Below, one piece after another: positions 18,301 through 26,721 of a stretch of DNA of 49,429 nucleotides. Under the pieces are notes generated by a model. It saw nothing but the letters and a program-made list of their open reading frames with translations, was not told where the DNA came from and did no database searches. Every line of letters starts with the position of its first letter. Position 1 is the stretch's first letter. Position numbers and translations under genes: made by a program. The DNA is from Flavobacteriaceae bacterium. GTDB lineage: Bacteria; Bacteroidota; Bacteroidia; Flavobacteriales; Flavobacteriaceae. The DNA lies in assembly GCA_023954685.1 (NCBI GenBank), contig JAGSHF010000003.1, positions 1-49,429 on the forward strand. The letters run 5' to 3'.

Positions 18301-19126
18301 CGTTTAAGCGTTCTCCACATTTATAACAGAATTCTGAGTTGTCTTTATGAGAAATTGCCATACAACTAGGACAAGCTTGTGTATTTGTTGCGATATTGGA
18401 TTTATTTTTGGAAATTTCGGAAGAAACAATACCAGTAGGAATTGCGATAATGCCATAACCCATAATCATAATGACAGATGCAATTAATTGCCCTAGTGCT
18501 GTGGTTGGAGCAATATCCCCATAACCAACTGTCGTTAAAGTTACAATAGCCCAGTAGACACTTCTTGGGATACTTGTGAACCCGGAATTTTGATTGCTTT
18601 CAACCAAATACATTATGGTGCCTAATATGATACAAAGTATAAGTACAAATGACAGGAATACGGCAATTTTTGCGCGACTCGCTATTAATGCTCGTTGAAA
18701 ATTTGTTGTGGCCCCAATAAAACGCGTAAGCTTTAATATTCTAAAAACACGCATTAAACGCAATGCTCTAAGCGCTACTAAAGAATGTGATCCTACTAGA
18801 AAGAATGAGAGGTATTTCGGGATTGTCGATAACAAATCTATGATGCCATAGAAGCTAAAAATGTACTTAAGAGGATTCCTAACAGATGCTATTCTCGCAA
18901 TATATTCTATAGAGAATAAAATAGTGATGATCCATTCAGAAACGTTTAAGAATGTATGATATTTGTTATCAAAACTACTGACACTTTCAAGCATTACTAA
19001 AATAATGCTCGCAATAATAGTAATAAATAGGACGAGGTTGAATAATTTACCCGAAGGCGTATCGGCTTCATAAAGAATTTCATGAAGTTTATGTCGCCAA
19101 TTCTTTTTCCAGTTCGTTAATGCCAT
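18293..19126 (-). CDS. Voltage-gated potassium channel-like ion transporter with C-terminal zinc ribbon
   Basis: A 277-residue six-helix channel subunit. The S4-like helix carries regularly spaced arginines (LRALRLMRVFRILKLTRF, ~118-136), and the pore loop has the K+ selectivity filter TVGYGD (199-204) followed by the inner helix. The tail ends in CPSC...CYKC (Cys252, 255, 267, 270), a small zinc-ribbon-like motif in the cytoplasm. The channel likely works as a tetramer in the inner membrane. It overlaps miaA and follows the exonuclease gene by 21 bases; the functional reason for this company is not clear. Confidence 0.9.
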   Translation of the reverse strand: MALTNWKKNWRHKLHEILYEADTPSGKLFNLVLFITIIASIILVMLESVSSFDNKYHTFLNVSEWIITILFSIEYIARIASVRNPLKYIFSFYGIIDLLSTIPKYLSFFLVGSHSLVALRALRLMRVFRILKLTRFIGATTNFQRALIASRAKIAVFLSFVLILCIILGTIMYLVESNQNSGFTSIPRSVYWAIVTLTTVGYGDIAPTTALGQLIASVIMIMGYGIIAIPTGIVSSEISKNKSNIATNTQACPSCMAISHKDNSEFCYKCGERLNDE

Positions 19127-19147
19127 TAATTCAAATGTAAGAAAAGA

Positions 19148-20530
19148 TTATTTATTTTCTTCCTGTTCTTTTAAGTGAATCACTTTTAGACGCTTATTTC
19201 GTCTTAAATAACTCTGAATAATGTGTTGCGTATCTCTATTATGCTCCATTGGTGTTATGATAGATTGCAATACATCAATATTGTTAATCTGGTAATTTAA
19301 ATTAAAAAAACCAAAGCCTTTATAGGTGCCATTTTCAATAAGTATCGCACTGCGTTCATCAATAGCTCTCCCTCGATCAATAATAACCAAGCTATCATTT
19401 TGGAAACTATTGTTTGCAATAACTTTTTTGATGCGTTTGTTGTAACTCTCTGGTTCTTCCTCTTCGTTACAAGCACCAAAGCATTCTTTTATAGAATGAT
19501 TAAAACAATGATTTTGTGTTTGATGGAGTCCGTTAAGTTTTTGACAAAGATTGTGCTCTTCAGTAGCTTTTAGCATAAAACTTTTAGCACTTTGCAAATT
19601 AGCGAATGTAGTAATGGGCTTTTCTTTCCCATTAACTTGTGCTATTTTTAAATTGGTATACCCTTGTTCATCAGTAAAACTAAATAAACCGTGCGTAAAT
19701 AAAGAACGCTTTTGTGAGCGATTATACTTAGGTTTATTACGTTTAATTTCTTGACTTTCTTTTAGAAGTGCAACCAACTCACTTCCAGTATCTTCATAAG
19801 TTACCGCAACAACATCAAGTTGAATACGTTTTGATTTAGAATTGGTACCTGTAAAATGCTGATTAATACGTTTCTTTATGTTCTTACTTTTACCAATGTA
19901 TACAATTTCACCATCTGCTTTGTGAATATAGTATACACCAGTTATTGAAGGTAAGGTCTCAATGATATCAATCAATCTTGGCTCAGTTTTCTTTTTAGCT
20001 TCAAGTTTTATGTATTCTTGAATAACAGTTTTATCCACATCTTTTGCCAGAAGCATTTTAAATAACGTTACTGTAGCTTGGGCATCACCAGCTGCTCTGT
20101 GCCTGTCACTAACAGGTATTCCTAGTGCTCTTGTAAGTTTTCCTAAACTGTAAGAATCTTGATCGGGAATTAGTTTTTTTGCCAGTTCTACCGTACAAAG
20201 CGTCTTACGTTTAAACTCAAACCCAAGACGTTTAAATTCTGTTTTTAAAATCCGATTGTCAAATTGTGCATTGTGAGCAACAACAATACAATCATTTGTT
20301 ATTTCAACGATGCGCTTGGCGACCTCATAGAACTTCGGTGCGTTTTTTAGCATGTTACTGTTTATGCCGGTAAGGTTGACTACAAAAGGTTGGATTTCTC
20401 GTTCCGGGTTAATTAGACTTATAAATTGATCGACGACTTCATGGCCGTCAAATTTATATACAGCAATTTCAGTTATCCCTTCCTCATTGAACTTACCTCC
20501 AGTGGTTTCTATGTCTAATATTGCGTAAAT
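19148..20530 (-). CDS. DEDDh exonuclease fused to GIY-YIG nuclease domain (probable ATT start)
   Basis: The ORF track starts at an internal Met (20353), which cuts off the first exonuclease motif. Reading the same frame upstream restores YAILDIETTGG, the ExoI motif of DnaQ-like 3'-5' exonucleases (Asp6, Glu8), then Asp91 in HNAQFD and His144/Asp149 in HRAAGDA. A GIY-YIG domain follows (GVYYI at ~198, VYIGKSKNI), as in UvrC/Cho nucleases, and a C-terminal region of ~170 residues with Cys residues (CFNHSIKECFGAC). No ATG, GTG or TTG lies between YAILDIE and the upstream in-frame stop (20558-20560); the codon at the family's usual start is ATT. Total about 460 residues. Likely role in DNA repair. 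Confidence 0.85.
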   Translation of the reverse strand: MYAILDIETTGGKFNEEGITEIAVYKFDGHEVVDQFISLINPEREIQPFVVNLTGINSNMLKNAPKFYEVAKRIVEITNDCIVVAHNAQFDNRILKTEFKRLGFEFKRKTLCTVELAKKLIPDQDSYSLGKLTRALGIPVSDRHRAAGDAQATVTLFKMLLAKDVDKTVIQEYIKLEAKKKTEPRLIDIIETLPSITGVYYIHKADGEIVYIGKSKNIKKRINQHFTGTNSKSKRIQLDVVAVTYEDTGSELVALLKESQEIKRNKPKYNRSQKRSLFTHGLFSFTDEQGYTNLKIAQVNGKEKPITTFANLQSAKSFMLKATEEHNLCQKLNGLHQTQNHCFNHSIKECFGACNEEEEPESYNKRIKKVIANNSFQNDSLVIIDRGRAIDERSAILIENGTYKGFGFFNLNYQINNIDVLQSIITPMEHNRDTQHIIQSYLRRNKRLKVIHLKEQEENK

Positions 20531-20550
20531 AAAAAAATGTTTTGTGTGTG

Positions 20551-21216
20551 TTAATAATTACGTGCTCCAAAGATACTACTTCCAACTCTAATCATCGTAC
20601 TTCCACAACGAATTGCTAGTGGATAATCACCGCTCATTCCCATAGAGATTATATGTAGATTACAATTTGTTGATTTAATAGTTTTCATTTTTTCAAAAGT
20701 AGTCTTTAAGGTATCAAATTCACTTTTAATTTGCTCTTGGTCGTCAGTAAATGTTGCCATGCCCATAAACCCTACTATATTAATGTGTTGTAACTCTGAA
20801 AACGCAGGGGATTGCAAAATGGGACCTACCTCTTCAGGTGTCATTCCAAACTTTGAATCTTCTGATGCTATTTTTAATTGAAGCAAACAATTGATAACCC
20901 GTTTGTTATTACTAGCCTGTTTGTTAATTTCTTTGAGTAATTTAAAATTATCAACGCCATGTATGAGATCTACAAAACTTGCCATGTACTTCACCTTATT
21001 ACGTTGTAAATGACCAATCATGTGCCATTTAATATCTTCGGGAAGCTTTTCTTGTTTTTCTACCATTTCTTGAACTTTATTTTCACCAAAAATGCGTTGT
21101 CCGACATTGTATGCTTCTTGGATGGCAGAAATAGGTTTGGTCTTAGAAACAGCAACCAATGTTACATCTTGAGGAATTTGAGATTTAATGGTTTTTAAAT
21201 TTTCTGAAATATTCAT
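20551..21216 (-). CDS. YggS-family PLP homeostasis protein
   Basis: A cytoplasmic, fold-type III pyridoxal-phosphate-binding protein (YggS/PROSC/PLPBP) that buffers PLP and affects amino-acid homeostasis. The cofactor Lys lies in LVAVSKTKP (about residue 25 from the chosen start), followed by FGENKVQEM, WHMIGHLQRNK and the C-terminal SMGMSGDYPLAIRCGSTMIRVG. The ATG at 21216 is preferred over the track start at 21243 because it gives the standard N-terminus (MNISENLKTIK) and sits one base after the stop of the upstream DUF1015 gene. Twenty bases separate its stop from the ATT start of the exonuclease. Confidence 0.92.
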   Translation of the reverse strand: MNISENLKTIKSQIPQDVTLVAVSKTKPISAIQEAYNVGQRIFGENKVQEMVEKQEKLPEDIKWHMIGHLQRNKVKYMASFVDLIHGVDNFKLLKEINKQASNNKRVINCLLQLKIASEDSKFGMTPEEVGPILQSPAFSELQHINIVGFMGMATFTDDQEQIKSEFDTLKTTFEKMKTIKSTNCNLHIISMGMSGDYPLAIRCGSTMIRVGSSIFGARNY

Positions 21217-21217
21217 A

Positions 21218-22444
21218 TTAGAATTCATAAATGGTAACACCACTTCTTAGTTTAGGTTCAATAAAAGTACTTTTTGGAGGCATGGTTAAATGTTCGTCTG
21301 CGATAGATTTTAGCTCGGTAATGGTAATAGGAACTAAACCAAAACCAACTTTAAATTCACCACTATCAACCTTGCTTTTTATAGTAACTAAATCACTTTT
21401 ACCATGAGAATAATCCAAACGTTGATCATTACGTACATCTTCAATGCCTAAAATTGGCTGAAGTATAGTTTTATATAAAATTTGAGTATCCAAGGCATCC
21501 AGAGCATCATTAATAATGTAATTATCTTTTCTAAGATACAATGAATAAAACTCGCCATCCAAATACATACTAAAGTGATGTTTGTTTGATGGTTTATATA
21601 ATGTTTCACCTCTATTTTCTATACGGAACATAGTGTCAAGTTTCATCAAAAACTCTTCTTTTGTCATTCCGTTTAAATCAGTGATTAGTCTATTAAATTC
21701 ATGAATTAATAATTCGGACTCAGGAATTAAATAGCTCATGAAATAATTATAAGAATCGTTTTTAGTATTTATTTGATGTTCATCAGATAGAAGCACAGAA
21801 GAAGCAGATCTGTGATGACCATCTGCAATATAAAGACTTTTGATATTCGAAAATTCAGTTTGTAGTGTTTTAATCTGTTCAGACTCATCAATAACCCATA
21901 GGTAATGGGTATCTCTATAAGTTGTTGTAAATTCAAACTCGGCACGCTCTTTTTGTTTTTGCGAAATAAGCCTGGATAATATATCATTATCCGGATAGGT
22001 GAGCAATACAGGTTCTGCATTAAAGCCAACCGTTTTTAAGTATTCTTTAAATGTGTGCTCCCGATACTCAATAGTATCTTCGTGTTTTTTAATGATGTCT
22101 TTTTTGTAATCGTGAATGCTCGCTGCGGCAACTATGCCGTTAAAAATATTGCCATCACGATTCACAATTTTATACACATAAAATGAGGGTACATTATCTT
22201 GAACAAATATAGAATCTTCCTTAAACTCTAAATACCTGTTTCGAACAAGTTTATATCTGTCTTCTCCTTTTAAATCTAAATGGTATTTGTAACCTGGATT
22301 GACAATGTGTAAAAATGAAAAGGGATTGTAATCGAGTCGAGCTTCCCGTTCAGGTTGAGTATAAGTCTGGTATGATCTAGATGCTACAAGACTTACCTTG
22401 TCTCGGGTTGGTCGAACAGCTTTAAATGGAATTATGGTTGCCAT
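21218..22444 (-). CDS. DUF1015 family protein
   Basis: A 408-residue soluble protein of the DUF1015 (COG4198) family. It shows the family pattern IIPFKAVRPTRDKVSLVASR at the N-terminus, the LYIADGHHRSASS motif near the middle, and the VPITITELKSIADEHLTMPPKSTFIEPKLRSGV C-terminus. The His-rich ADGHHR motif suggests an enzymatic site, but no activity is established; in other Bacteroidota it often lies near serine-biosynthesis genes. Here it is immediately upstream of YggS, with the stop and next start one base apart. A 62-base gap separates it from the dehydrogenase gene before it. Confidence 0.85.
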   Translation of the reverse strand: MATIIPFKAVRPTRDKVSLVASRSYQTYTQPEREARLDYNPFSFLHIVNPGYKYHLDLKGEDRYKLVRNRYLEFKEDSIFVQDNVPSFYVYKIVNRDGNIFNGIVAAASIHDYKKDIIKKHEDTIEYREHTFKEYLKTVGFNAEPVLLTYPDNDILSRLISQKQKERAEFEFTTTYRDTHYLWVIDESEQIKTLQTEFSNIKSLYIADGHHRSASSVLLSDEHQINTKNDSYNYFMSYLIPESELLIHEFNRLITDLNGMTKEEFLMKLDTMFRIENRGETLYKPSNKHHFSMYLDGEFYSLYLRKDNYIINDALDALDTQILYKTILQPILGIEDVRNDQRLDYSHGKSDLVTIKSKVDSGEFKVGFGLVPITITELKSIADEHLTMPPKSTFIEPKLRSGVTIYEF

Positions 22445-22506
22445 GGTTTAGTTTTCAGTGGAGTAGAACGTTGTTTGCCACTTATCGTCAGTATTAAAAC
22501 TAGAGA

Positions 22507-23397
22507 TTACTTTAAAAACTGCTTGGCAATTTTCTCAGCTTTTTTGCTTTCAGTATAATCATAAAAACCTTCTCCAGACTTTATTCCTAATTTCCCAGCT
22601 CTTACCATATTGACTAATAACGGGCATGGCGCATATTTAGTGTTCTTAAAACCATCATACATCACATTTAAAATGGAAAGACAAACGTCCAGGCCAATAA
22701 AATCTGCCAATTGAAGGGGTCCCATTGGATGAGCCATCCCTAGTTTCATAACGGTGTCGATTTCTTGAATGCCAGCAACACCATTATAAAAAGTCTCAAT
22801 AGACTCATTTATCATTGGCATTAATATTCGATTAGCAACAAATCCCGGATAATCGTTGACTTCAACTGGTGTTTTACCAAGTTGTTTCGAAAGTTCCATG
22901 ATCATATGTGTAACCTCGTCACTTGTATTGTAACCTCTAATGATCTCAACTAATTTCATAATTGGAACCGGATTCATGAAATGCATACCAATAACCATAT
23001 CAGGCCTTGAAGTTACTGCACCAATTTGTGTGATGGAAATGGATGATGTATTAGTTGCAAGTATTGTATCATCAGGACAAGCTTCATCTAATTGTCTGAA
23101 AATATTTAATTTTAAATCTACATTTTCAGTGGCTGCTTCCACAACTAAACTCGCATATTCAACACCTTCATTGATACTCGTATATGTGCTTATGTTACCA
23201 AGAGTTTCTGCTTTGTCCGCCTCTGTTATTTTTTCTTTAGCAACCATTCTGTCTAAATTTTTAGAAATGGTAGCTATTCCTTTTTTTAGAGAGGCCTCGT
23301 TAATATCAATAAGTTGAACTTTAAATCCACATTGCGCAAAAGTGTGAGCAATTCCGTTACCCATAGTTCCAGCACCTATTATTGCGACGTTTTTCAT
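22507..23397 (-). CDS. 3-hydroxyacyl-CoA (3-hydroxybutyryl-CoA) dehydrogenase
   Basis: A 296-residue NAD(P)-dependent dehydrogenase that interconverts 3-hydroxyacyl-CoA and 3-ketoacyl-CoA. The Rossmann fold begins VAIIGAGTMGNGIAHTFA (GxGxxG, residues 8-13). The catalytic His lies in MHFMNPVPIMKLVEI, with TSSISIT and GFVANRILMPMINE also matching the family; the C-terminal domain ends GEGFYDY. Length is that of the single-function bacterial enzymes (Hbd/PaaH). It lies 25 bases downstream of the oxidoreductase gene. The pathway (fatty-acid, butyrate or aromatic degradation) cannot be fixed from this window. Confidence 0.92.
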   Translation of the reverse strand: MKNVAIIGAGTMGNGIAHTFAQCGFKVQLIDINEASLKKGIATISKNLDRMVAKEKITEADKAETLGNISTYTSINEGVEYASLVVEAATENVDLKLNIFRQLDEACPDDTILATNTSSISITQIGAVTSRPDMVIGMHFMNPVPIMKLVEIIRGYNTSDEVTHMIMELSKQLGKTPVEVNDYPGFVANRILMPMINESIETFYNGVAGIQEIDTVMKLGMAHPMGPLQLADFIGLDVCLSILNVMYDGFKNTKYAPCPLLVNMVRAGKLGIKSGEGFYDYTESKKAEKIAKQFLK

Positions 23398-23422
23398 AAA
23401 ATTTTTATTAATTTATTTTTCT

Positions 23423-24382
23423 CTAAAATTGTTCGATTATCATTGTTGCTACGCGAAGCGCTTCAGTACCGTCATGGAGTGTTACGACCGGTGCCGTGTT
23501 ATTATTTATGGCATCGGCAAATGTTTCTAATTCATCTAAAATCGCGTTGTTTGATGCAATCTCCGGATTGTCAAAATAGATTTGTTTTTTTAAACCTTCT
23601 GCATTTTGTAAAATCATATCAAAATCACCAGGTAATTCAGGGGCATCCTTCATTTTAACCACTTCACATTTCTTCTCAAGAAAATCAACTGAGATATAAG
23701 CGTCCTTTTGAAAGAACCTCGTTTTTCTCATATTCTTTAGAGAAATTCTACTAGCGGTTAGATTTGCCACACAACCGTTTTCAAATTCAATTCTGGCATT
23801 TGCAATATCTGGTGTATCACTTATTACTGAAACACCACTTGCAGAAACATGTTTTACTTTAGATCCTACTACGCTTAGAATAATATCGATGTCATGAATC
23901 ATTAAATCCAAGACCACAGGGACATCCGTACCTCTTGGATTAAATTCGGCTAAACGATGGGTTTCAATAAACATGGGGTTTTCAAGATGATCTTTTACCG
24001 CAATAAAAGCTGGGTTAAAACGTTCAACGTGTCCAACTTGACCTCTTAAATTGTGTTTAGCAAGAAGCTCCCTTATGTTTTCAGCTTCTTTTACCGTATT
24101 GGTTATGGGCTTCTCAATGAAAATATGTTTTCCTTTTGCAATAGCTTGAATAGCACAGTCATAATGTGAAAGGGTTGGTGTTACAATATCCACCATATCC
24201 ACGGCATCAATTAATCCTACAATAGTGTCAAAATAAGTATAACCAAATTCTTCAGTAACTTTTTTTGCATTTATTGGGTCTGCATCATAGAATCCTACGA
24301 GTTCGTATTTTTCAGATTGATTTAGAAGTCTTAAATGAATTTTTCCGAGATGACCAGCACCAAGAACACCAGCTTTTAGCAT
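23423..24382 (-). CDS. Gfo/Idh/MocA-family oxidoreductase
   Basis: About 319 residues from the ATG at 24382. The N-terminal Rossmann domain starts LKAGVLGAGHLGKIHLRLL; the motif IFIEKPITNT holds the EKP Lys typical of Gfo/Idh/MocA enzymes, and the C-terminal domain includes LDLMIHDIDIIL with the usual catalytic His region. These enzymes oxidise or reduce sugars and related compounds with NAD(P); the substrate here is unknown. The GTG start of the ORF track (24400) coincides with the -7 element, so the later ATG is chosen. It heads a minus-strand run and is divergent from pcm. Confidence 0.9.
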   Translation of the reverse strand: MLKAGVLGAGHLGKIHLRLLNQSEKYELVGFYDADPINAKKVTEEFGYTYFDTIVGLIDAVDMVDIVTPTLSHYDCAIQAIAKGKHIFIEKPITNTVKEAENIRELLAKHNLRGQVGHVERFNPAFIAVKDHLENPMFIETHRLAEFNPRGTDVPVVLDLMIHDIDIILSVVGSKVKHVSASGVSVISDTPDIANARIEFENGCVANLTASRISLKNMRKTRFFQKDAYISVDFLEKKCEVVKMKDAPELPGDFDMILQNAEGLKKQIYFDNPEIASNNAILDELETFADAINNNTAPVVTLHDGTEALRVATMIIEQF

Positions 24383-24399
24383 TGTATTTTCGTTTTTCA

Positions 24400-24432
24400 C
24401 AAAAATAGTTTTTTTGCCTCAGAAAAAAGCAA
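24400..24432 (-). promoter_or_regulatory. Promoter for the oxidoreductase-dehydrogenase operon
   Basis: On the minus strand TATTTTTG (24407-24400) is preceded, after a 22-base spacer, by TTG (24432-24430): a full Bacteroidota promoter 17 bases before the ATG at 24382. This decides the start codon of that gene. Confidence 0.65.
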
Positions 24433-24504
24433 AAAGAAATTATAAATTAGGTTTGTACTTTTTTAAGATTGGTTTACTTTTAAATTTTAAAACTCATAAT
24501 AACT

Positions 24505-25146
24505 TTGAAAGATACGTTCAAACATAAAGGATTAAGAGAGCAGCTTGTTAAAACGGTCGCGTCTAAAGGAATAACAGATGAAAATATTCTAAACGCAATA
24601 CGAAAAATCCCAAGACACCTATTCATGGATTCAGGTTTTTTAGATCATGCATATCAAGATAAAGCTTTCCCTATTGCGGCGGATCAAACTATTTCACAGC
24701 CATATACCGTGGCGTTTCAAACTGAATTATTAAATATTGAGAAAGAATCAAAAATTTTAGAGATTGGGACAGGTAGCGGATATCAAACGGCGGTTTTATG
24801 TGAGTTAGGAACAAAGGTGTATAGTATTGAAAGGCAGCAAGAACTGTTTAAGAAAACATCTAATTTTTTACCTAAATTGGGGTATCGTCCTAAAAAATTA
24901 ATATTTGGAGACGGATACAAAGGTTTACCAGAAGAAGCACCTTTTGATGGCATTATTGTAACCGCTGGAGCACCATTTGTACCAAATCCATTGTTAAGTC
25001 AGCTAAAGATTGGTGGTCGGCTTGTGATACCTGTGGGTGCTGACGTACAAACCATGACCTTAATTATTAGAAAGGGGCCTAAAGAATTTGAAAAACAAGA
25101 ATTTGGGGATTTTAGGTTTGTTCCTTTATTAGAAGATAAAAATTAG
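24505..25146 (+). CDS. pcm: Protein-L-isoaspartate O-methyltransferase
   Basis: Pcm methylates isoaspartyl residues in damaged proteins so they can revert to aspartate. The 213-residue protein has the conserved PRHLFMDSGFLDHAYQDKAFPI and ADQTISQPYTVAFQTELL segments, and the SAM-binding motif ILEIGTGSGYQT (about 84-95). The start is TTG at 24505, giving MKDTFKHKGLREQL, the normal flavobacterial N-terminus. No signal peptide is present. It is divergent from the Gfo/Idh gene and is followed 41 bases later by the M20 peptidase. Confidence 0.94.
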   Translation: MKDTFKHKGLREQLVKTVASKGITDENILNAIRKIPRHLFMDSGFLDHAYQDKAFPIAADQTISQPYTVAFQTELLNIEKESKILEIGTGSGYQTAVLCELGTKVYSIERQQELFKKTSNFLPKLGYRPKKLIFGDGYKGLPEEAPFDGIIVTAGAPFVPNPLLSQLKIGGRLVIPVGADVQTMTLIIRKGPKEFEKQEFGDFRFVPLLEDKN

Positions 25147-25187
25147 TTTAATTTTTTTACCTTGTGTTGTCATAACAATCCATTATA

Positions 25188-26693
25188 ATGACGCGTTCAC
25201 TAATTTTATTTGCCGTTTTCTATGGTCTTAGTTTTTCGATTTTTTCACAAAACTTAGATACACTTTCCTTAAAATATGCCAAAGCTTCTTTTGCCGAACT
25301 GCATCAATTTTTTAGCTTACCCAATGATGCCTATCAGCCAGATCAAATTGAACCTAATGTAAGTTGGTGTGAAAAGGCATTTACAAAACGCGGATTTAAT
25401 ACAGAACGTCTAAAAACTGAAACAGTCCCATTGTTATTGGCCACTAAAATAAATCCTGCTGCTACGAAAACAGTTCTTATTTATTTGCAAGTTGATGGTC
25501 AGCCTGTGGATACAACCAAATGGCATCAACCAAACCCATATACACCAGCGTTAAAAATAAAAGATACGAAAGGGGAATGGGAAATTATCAATTGGAACAA
25601 ATTAGAAGGTGAAATTAATAGAGATTGGCGGATATTTTCACGTTCGGCTTCGGATGCGCGAGGTCCAGATATGATGTTCTTAACGGCAATGGATATTTTG
25701 AATGATTTGAAAGTACAACCAAATTTTAATATCAAGGTCATTATGGATTTTGAAGAAGAATTGGGCTCACCGCAATTGCCAGCTGCAGTTCGTAAATATA
25801 AAAATGAACTGGCGTCTGATATGTTGGTCATTTTTGATGGGCCACGTCATTTGTCAAATGAGCCAACGTTGAGTTACGGCGCTAGAGGGATTGCAACAAT
25901 TTCATTAGAGGTTTTTGGCCCACGAGTACCTTTGCATAGCGGTAATTACGGAAATTACGCACCAAATCCAGCTATGAAACTGTCTAAATTATTGGCTACA
26001 ATGTGGGAAGATGATGGGCGTGTGGCAATTCCTAAATGGTATGATGGGATTACTATCTCTGAAGATGTTAAAGCAATTTTAAAGCAAGTTCCTGACGATG
26101 AAACTCAAATTCAGAAAGATTTTGGAATTGCTTCAACCGAAAATATCGGCAATAATTTTCAAGAAGCCATTCAGTATCCGGCCTTGGGCATTTTAGGAAT
26201 GGAAGCCGCTTGGGTTGGAAACCAAACAAGAACGATTATTCCTGCGTCAGCCATCTCAGAAATGAATATTAGATTAGTTAAAGAAACCGATGGTGATCAT
26301 ATGGTGAATTTAGTGAAAGATCATATTATGAAACAAGGATATTTTTTGGTTGAAAATGAGCCAACAGAAGCAGAACGTATGACACATGATAAGATTGCAC
26401 GTTTTAATGCAGAGGTTTCATATGGTGCCTTTAGAACGGAATTTAACACGGAAATTGGAGCTTGGTTACGAAAAGGAATGAAACGTGCTTTTGGAAAAGA
26501 TCCTATTCAAATAAGAACTGCTGGTGGATCAATACCTATTTCGCCTTTTGTAATTACTTTAGGACTACCGGCTGTTGCGGTCCCAACGGTTAATCCAGAT
26601 AATAACCAACATAGCCCAAACGAAAATATTCGATTGGGCAATTATATTGATGGTATTAAAACGATTGCCGCTATTTTGATGGAAGAGTTGTAA
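25188..26693 (+). CDS. Exported M20-family metallopeptidase-like hydrolase
   Basis: A 501-residue secreted protein with the signal peptide MTRSLILFAVFYGLSFSIFSQ. The M20/M25/M40 pattern is visible: the metal-bridging Asp in SRSASDARGPD (~156), the general base in FEEELGSP (~189-190), a dimerisation lid, and the final His in NNQHSPNEN. At the first metal site the family HxD appears as QVD (Gln101, Asp103), part of LQVDGQP. It probably acts as a periplasmic or secreted carboxy- or dipeptidase. A 28-base gap separates its stop from the convergent sortilin gene. Confidence 0.85.
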   Translation: MTRSLILFAVFYGLSFSIFSQNLDTLSLKYAKASFAELHQFFSLPNDAYQPDQIEPNVSWCEKAFTKRGFNTERLKTETVPLLLATKINPAATKTVLIYLQVDGQPVDTTKWHQPNPYTPALKIKDTKGEWEIINWNKLEGEINRDWRIFSRSASDARGPDMMFLTAMDILNDLKVQPNFNIKVIMDFEEELGSPQLPAAVRKYKNELASDMLVIFDGPRHLSNEPTLSYGARGIATISLEVFGPRVPLHSGNYGNYAPNPAMKLSKLLATMWEDDGRVAIPKWYDGITISEDVKAILKQVPDDETQIQKDFGIASTENIGNNFQEAIQYPALGILGMEAAWVGNQTRTIIPASAISEMNIRLVKETDGDHMVNLVKDHIMKQGYFLVENEPTEAERMTHDKIARFNAEVSYGAFRTEFNTEIGAWLRKGMKRAFGKDPIQIRTAGGSIPISPFVITLGLPAVAVPTVNPDNNQHSPNENIRLGNYIDGIKTIAAILMEEL

Positions 26694-26721
26694 CCTTTGA
26701 TGTATTAAAACAAAAAACACC

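Noticed and set aside
22940-23317. 125-codon plus-strand ORF inside the 3-hydroxyacyl-CoA dehydrogenase gene
   Set aside because: Antisense to a well-conserved enzyme; no independent support.
24383-24400. GTG start of the Gfo/Idh/MocA gene at 24400
   Set aside because: The GTG lies on the -7 element and would be upstream of the transcript start; the ATG at 24382 gives the normal Rossmann start.
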